A DNA stretch of 64,000 nucleotides from Luzula sylvatica. Its lineage: Eukaryota; Streptophyta; Magnoliopsida; Poales; Juncaceae. A program made the translations under genes and the position numbers. Positions 58,178 through 64,000 of the stretch are shown one piece after another (positions within the stretch are counted from its first letter, which is position 1; each line of letters begins with the position of its first letter). Under the pieces are notes generated by a model. That model made no database searches. It was not told the origin of the DNA and saw only the letters and a program-made list of their open reading frames with translations. The DNA lies in assembly GCA_946800325.1 (NCBI GenBank), contig OX326958.1, positions 66,072,366 to 66,136,365 of the forward strand, given 5' to 3'.

Positions 58178-61100
58178 TCACACGGCTACGGTCGAAGGAG
58201 CATCGGCCTCCTTTCCGCTCGCTCCGCTCAAAACGACGACTTTGCCCTCCGAATCAACATCGACAATTGCCGAATCCCCTTCCTTGACCTCTCCGGCGAG
58301 CATCTTTTCGGCCAAACTATCCTCTAGAAGCCTCATAATCGCCCTCCTTAACGGTCTGGCACCGTAGCTCGGGTTGTAGCCTTCATCCACGACCCGGTCC
58401 CTAAACCGCTCCGTAACTTGCAAATCGATATCCTTCTTTTTCAACCGGTCGAACACCTCCTTCAACATTATATCTGCAATCTCCTTGACTTCCAACTTCG
58501 TCAACTGCCTGAACACAATCATCTCGTCCAGACGATTCAAGAATTCGGGCCGGAAATACTGTTTCAACTCTTCGGTTACCAAACTCTTGATTCGGTTATA
58601 ACTGCTGTCCTTCTCGTCAGACTCTTGGTCGAAACCGATTTTACGGCCGCCTTTTTCGATGACGCTGCTTCCCACATTTGATGTCATTATCAAAAGGGTA
58701 TTTTTAAAATCGACAGTTCTGCCCTTGCTGTCAGTGAGCCTTCCATCCTCCAAAATTTGAAGCATCATGTTGAACACGTCAGGATGAGCCTTCTCGATTT
58801 CATCAAAAAGGACAACCGTGTACGGTCTTCTCCTCACCGCCTCAGTAAGTTGGCCGCCTTCAGTGTACCCAACATAACCAGGTGGGGACCCGATGAGTTT
58901 AGAAACAGTATGTCGTTCCATGAACTCACTCATGTCGAGCCTAATCATGGCCTCCTCTGACCCGTAATAGTAGGTCGCTAAAGCTTTTGCCAGCTCGGAT
59001 TTACCAACACCTGTCGGTCCGGAGAAGATGAAACTCGCAATCGGACGGTTGGGATTTTTTAGCCCCACACGAGCACGGCGAATGGCACGGCTAATTGCCT
59101 TGACGGCCTCGTCTTGGCCGATGATGCGGGTGTGGAGAGTCTCCTCCATTTTTAAGAGGCGGTTTGACTCGTCGCTTGAGACCTTCTCGACTGGAATGCC
59201 AGTCCAACTGGAGACGATGTGTTGGATGTCTGCTTCGGTCACGAATGGGCCTGTCTTGCCATCTTCTATCTCAGCTTCGGTCATTTCCTTGCCCCTGTCT
59301 ATTAGGGCTGCGATTTGTGCCTTCAGTTCCAACTCGCGTTCTTTTAGAAATTGGGCCTGTTTAATTGACAAAAAAGATTTACCTTTCAGAGAAAAGATAA
59401 AATTCAAATTTCAAAAAACTAAGAGATTTAATTGAAATTAGCAATACCTTCTCATAATCTTGGCCGCGAACAACTTCATTTTTCTCCTTGGTAATTTGCC
59501 TGAGCTCTTTGTCGAGTTCCCTCGCCTCCTGCGGAAGCTAAAATCAAACAAATTTATTTATTAATCAAACTACTACATTTCGATTAATAAGCACATCTTC
59601 TAAATTATTTACCTTAGCGTGACGAAGCCTAACACGAGATCCAGCTTCATCAATCAAGTCAATGGCTTTATCAGGTAGGAAACGGTCACTGAAACAAAAT
59701 AAAAAATACTTTCAACCGGCTTTACAACAATTTTTCTTTAACAAAAAGAGAAGAATGGCATTTTCTAAATACTTGCCTGATATATTGATAGGAGAGCTGG
59801 GCAGCTGCGACCAAAGCCTCGTCAGTGTAACGAAGTTTGTGGTGAATTTCATATCGTTCACGAAGGCCGTGTAAAATTTGGATTGTTTCGTCTACTGTTG
59901 GTTCCGGGACTTTAACTGGCTGGAACCTTCTCTCCAGTGCCGGGTCTCTCTCTATGTGCTTTCTATACTCATCCAGTGTTGTCGCACCAATGCACTAACA
60001 AATTAATAATAGATTAGCGACACATATGAGACTTACGGAAAAAATCGCTGGATGTACCTGAAGTTCTCCTCTGGCAAGAGCTGGCTTCAAAATATTGGCA
60101 GCATCAATGGCGCCTTCTGCAGCACCGGCTCCTATAAGGGTGTGAACCTCATCGATGAAAAGAATGATGTCATCGCTTTGTTTAATTTCCTCCATTAGTT
60201 TTTTGAGCCTCTCCTCAAACTCTCCACGATACTTGGTTCCAGCTACAAGCAGCCCCATGTCTAACGTAATAACCTAATGCACATTGAAAAGAAAAGAAAG
60301 AAATAAAAAATAACCCTCAAGTAGTTACCAAGATCAAAGGAAAGCAAGAAATATGAGTACCTTCTTTCCTTCAATAGTTTCGGGGACATCTCCATTACAA
60401 ATTCTCTGTGCGAGACCCTCGGCAATGGCAGTCTTGCCTACACCTGGTTCGCCAATCAGGCACGGGTTGTTCTTGGTCCTTCTCCCCAATATTTGAGTCA
60501 CTCGCTCTATTTGCTCCTGTCTCCCCACTACAGGATCTAGCTTTCCCTGTAATTAATACCGCAACAATGAGTTTGTTACTGAAATAAAAAAATAAAAAAC
60601 AATGTGTAGGATATATTGAAATAGAATCAAAAAAAAGGAAGTACCTCCTCAGCGAGCTTGGTAAGGTTGGTACCGAATTCCTCCAGAGTCGGCATTTTTT
60701 GACCACTTGCACCTCCTCCAACGCCAGCACCTACAGTCTCGGAGCTTTCACCTACCATTCTTATAACCTGCACATCTCAATACATTAAAGCATTCAGGGA
60801 CCAAGAACAAATATGCAAAATCAATCAGGATCACTTTGCAAAAAGGAAGGTGGTAAAGCTCGCCTGAGTTCTGATGTTGCTGGGATCAGCTCCGAGGGTC
60901 TCTAACACCTTAGCAGCCACGCCTTCACCTTCGCGCAACAGGCCAAGAAGCAAGTGTTCAGATCCTATGTAGTTATGCCCTGAACCAATAAAATTCAAAA
61001 GTTATGCATTGGTGATACATTTCTCTCCAATTTAGTGGAGATGAGAAGAATAAAATTACCTAGTTTGCTGGCTTCCTCTACAGAGAGTTCCAAAACGCGT

Positions 61101-61694
61101 TTAGCACGAGGTGTGAATGGAATCTCAACAGCAACAAACCCACTTCCTCTTCCACTTATTTTCTCCACTTCCACGCGTGCGTCTTTCAGACTTATACCCA
61201 TTGATTTCAGCACTTTCCCAGCTATACCATTTCCCTCCCCTATCAATCCCAGTAAAATTTGCTCTGTACCAACGTAATTGTGCCCTAATCGTCTCGCTTC
61301 CTCTTGTGCCAGCATGATCACCTTTATAGTTTGTCAAATTCAAATCACAAATTAAACCATGTTATCAAATTTTTGTATGATTATAAATGAGTAAATCTAT
61401 CTTAATAGACTTTACTTTGATAGCCTTCTCAGTGAACCTTTCAAACATGCCCGCGGCCCTGACCACAAGGCCTCTCGCTTGTTTTCTGAACGGGCGGAGT
61501 CCAATGGACCCGGAACCAAGGAATGAGGAGTGCAGGCCAACACGTGGACCAGAGAAGGCTCTTAGAGAAGGAGGGCAAATTTGTAATTTGGCACTTATTC
61601 TTGCCATGGCACGGGTCTTCCCAGCCCGGCGAACCTGGACCAAGTTCCCATGAAGAACAGGCAGAACTGCTGACTGCACCAGTGAACCTGCCAT
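58178..61694 (-). CDS. CLPC: Chloroplast ClpC (Hsp100/Clp ATPase, Clp protease regulatory subunit), copy 2
   Basis: Ten coding exons (61694-61416, 61321-61060, 60979-60864, 60767-60645, 60546-60361, 60273-60058, 59994-59777, 59688-59613, 59537-59448, 59356-58178) give 914 aa. Exon sizes equal those of copy 1 except the first and last, which differ by 3 nt each. It has a transit peptide, double Clp N domain, both AAA+ modules with intact Walker A and B motifs, the UVR segment and the IGF loop. In the last exon the two proteins differ at only about a dozen to twenty residues, mainly in the UVR region and the extreme C-terminus. Introns 3 (CAG|GCGAGC) and 7 (CAG|GCAAGT) both have GC donors. The N domain keeps consensus-like residues ([12 protein letters not shown]), so this copy looks the more conventional of the pair. 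Confidence 0.97.
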
Positions 61695-62300
61695 GACTAC
61701 AACGTCCCTGCAATGGAAAGAGTGAGGTTAAAACTTAAAAGCACTGTTCATTAATGATATGAATGAAAAAAGAGGCTCAGAAATATTTTTATACTCAGGC
61801 AGAAACTCATAATATCTGAAGTAATAATTATATCAATAGCAAAAACATTTGTCTAACAGCTAAAAGATCCAGGAACTAAGACTAAACAATGAACTAATAA
61901 ATAAACTAATTGAACTCAACCGAAATGGCAGTAAGCTAAAAGGAGTGATCTGCAATAATCAACTGTAGGACACTGATACATCAAATAATTCACAGGATCT
62001 TAGCTCAAGATCAAAAAATAAATAAGCCAAGAAAGTAATTAAATCAAACAGAAACTAAAGCATCACAGAGCCACAATCATTGCCACTAAAATCACTCAGA
62101 AAAGCTGAGAAATCACTGAAACGGAGCATAAACACGTAAAATATCAAGAGAGAAATCGATGAGCGTACCTGGAAATAGAAAGAACCAGCGAGTGGAAACC
62201 CTAGATACAGATAAAAAAAGATCTTTAGCGAGGAGAGCAGAGAAAAAAAGGTGGGGGACGAAAACGGTGTCTTGTAGAAGAAGGTAAAGTACTTGTAAAC
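61695..62300 (-). promoter_or_regulatory. Leader intron, 5' UTR exon and promoter side of ClpC copy 2
   Basis: An acceptor (TTGCAG) at 61713-61708 and a donor (TTCCAG|GTACGC) at 62168 define a 461-nt leader intron, matching copy 1. The leader exon from 62169 upward is CT-rich on the minus strand and contains the same CTCGCTAAAGATC block as copy 1. Confidence 0.6.
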
Positions 62301-62689
62301 TAGATTGATTTTTCCACTCCGTATCAGGTTCAGGGATGCACTTGGGCAGGCTCGGCCCGATACAGACCTACAGGCCTGGGCTCGGGTCTTTAGAAATATG
62401 ATCCAATATTATTTACTAGTATATGTAGTGAAATAAGTCAATGTCGGTTTTTAAGCCCGCTGTAAGATGATACATTAATTACAAGTAATTCTACGCATTA
62501 TGTTTTCGTAACATGCTCTCATAACATAATATTGATCTTACGTTGGATATTGTATTCATACTATAAAATTAATTTAACTTAATTCAATCCACATTCTGCA
62601 CCTCATCGTCATGTTGTCAAATATGTTGCGAGAGCATGTTGTGTAGAATTACTCCATTAGTTATCCAGATGCCGAATTAGGGATATCAA
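62301..62689. other. Spacer upstream of ClpC copy 2
   Basis: A fragment around 62330-62400 (GCAGGCTCGGCCCGA, GGGCTCGGGTC) looks like the end of a repeat. The remainder is AT-rich. No gene. Confidence 0.35.
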
Positions 62690-62697
62690 CGGACAGC

Positions 62698-63554
62698 TAG
62701 AGCTGGAAAATACGATCCGATCTGCTGGAACCCGATCCGAATCGAATTTTTTTGAAAAATCAACGACTTGAAACCGAAATCGAATCAAAACCGACCGATC
62801 ATAATCCTAAAGGGAACCTAAACTGAATAATCCGAATCGAAACTGAATGATCTGAATCCGAAATTGAACCTAAACCGGAATGATCGAAAATCTGAAGTAA
62901 CGTGAAACCGAACTGATCCAAAACCGAAATGACCAGAAACATGAATAACTAAAAATAAAAATATATATTATTATTACAATGTGTCGAATAACATAATCGT
63001 ATAATGACGCTAAAAATTGATGTTAAACATTACAAAAAAATCGTATCAAATTACTTTTTAGATTTTATTTTAATATGAAATACAACTATCCGAATTAAAA
63101 ATGAATGACCAAAATCTAAATTACCAAAATTATATACCTATTTTATCAAATCTAGAATTGATCCATATGAGAATAATGCGAAAACTAAATGTTTCAAAAT
63201 CTGCATGACTCGAAATGTAAATTTTCAGAAATCCGAATGACCCGAAAAATTTGACCCGAAAAACTAAATTTTTCGAAACATGAATGATCCAAAAAACTAA
63301 AATTTTCGAAACTCGAACGATCCGAAAATTAAATTTTTCGAAACTCGAACGATCCTATAACCGAAACGACCTGGAACCGAACGAACCGAAAATCGAAACG
63401 ACCAGGAACCGAACGACCCGAAAATCGAAAAGACCTGAAACCGAACGATCCGAAACCGAACGACCCGAAAACATAAACGATCCAAAATTGTATGACCCGC
63501 AAACGAAAATGACGTGATCCGAAATCGACCCAATCTGTCCAATTACCACGTCTA
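62698..63554. mobile_element. hAT MITE with CCGAACGACC iterations
   Basis: Termini TAGAGCTGGAAAAT and (reverse complement) TAGACGTGGTAATT are similar. Flanks CGGACAGC (62690-62697) and CTGACAGC (63555-63562) agree at 7 of 8. The right side (63290-63540) is a degenerate tandem of AAACCGAACGACCCGAAAAT-type units; the left has CGAATCGAAACTGAATGATC-type units. Short ORFs are repeat-derived. Confidence 0.72.
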
Positions 63555-63562
63555 CTGACAGC

Positions 63563-64000
63563 TATAGATCGGTTTCATATTCTCACTCCTCTTAATCAGA
63601 CAATATTCATATCATATTATTTATTAAATTTGCCCAAAAAAATATATTATTTATTAAATGAATACTTTTATCTGTTTCATTTTGTATTTGCGAGTTTTGG
63701 GAATACCCATACAAAAAATTGTTCATATTTATTTTATAATATGTTAATATTTAAAAAATTATAGTATACTAACACAAAGTAGTTTATAAAACAAGTATGA
63801 ACTAAGGAAGCTAACAAAAAGTAATAACGTGCCTCGATGAATCACGTAAAATACACAATAGAACATGATTTTTATGTCATGTGAAGGCATGATCGGAATT
63901 TCTGGTTCGAAAAAGAAGAGAGAAAAGAAAGGACGATATGGCATATGTTATTTTTCAAAAGAATCGACCTCGCATCGCATATGTTATTTTTATACCCGTC
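63563..64000. other. AT-rich intergenic DNA at the window end
   Basis: No gene, RNA or element end was recognised. Confidence 0.4.

Overview
This window is nuclear DNA from a flowering plant, most likely a eudicot. It is very AT-rich and has intron-containing genes for plant-specific families: a DYW-type PPR editing factor, an SKP1-like protein with the ASK20/21 tail, SABATH methyltransferases and plastid ClpC. The space between genes is filled with plant transposons (MITEs, Helitrons, a Ty1/copia element, SINEs). The species cannot be named from the sequence. Exon boundaries were derived by hand from splice signals and reading-frame continuity; they close exactly for all the multi-exon genes.

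Layout. 1-4 kb: an intronless DYW-class PPR gene (minus). 4-9.4 kb: SINEs, a foldback MITE, a CACTA end and an orphan coiled-coil ORF. 9.8-12.4 kb: an eight-exon SKP1-like (ASK20/21 type) gene (minus) with a leader intron and TATA-like box. 13.4-19.8 kb: two hAT MITEs, a 3.4-kb element with long terminal inverted repeats (TIRs) carrying a plant-mobile-domain (PMD) gene with one in-frame stop, and a Helitron. 20.4-22.1 kb: SABATH methyltransferase copy 1. 23-27 kb: a PIF/Harbinger-like element swollen by trinucleotide repeats, a perfect inverted repeat, and a Helitron end. 27.25-35.53 kb: a complete minus-strand Ty1/copia element with 5-bp target site duplications (TSDs), near-identical LTRs and a decayed pol. 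36-40.3 kb: a retroelement fragment, a hAT MITE and a ~3-kb satellite array (~173-bp monomers). 40.6-45 kb: a second copy of the SABATH segment, split by another Helitron. 45-48 kb: MITEs and a SINE. 48-62.3 kb: two nearly identical ten-coding-exon plastid ClpC genes facing each other tail to tail across a 6-kb nest of transposons. 62.7-63.6 kb: another hAT MITE.

The functional genes are independent housekeeping or metabolic loci: organelle RNA editing, a nuclear SKP1 relative, carboxyl or nitrogen methylation, and chloroplast protein quality control. Two duplications dominate the architecture: a direct segmental duplication around the SABATH genes and an inverted ClpC duplication. Because the two SABATH segments are paralogous, each gives an empty site for the transposon inserted in the other, so insertion order can be read from the sequence. 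The most unusual items are the TIR-bounded PMD element, the Helitron with two 3' termini, and the copia element whose LTRs look new while its polymerase is dead.
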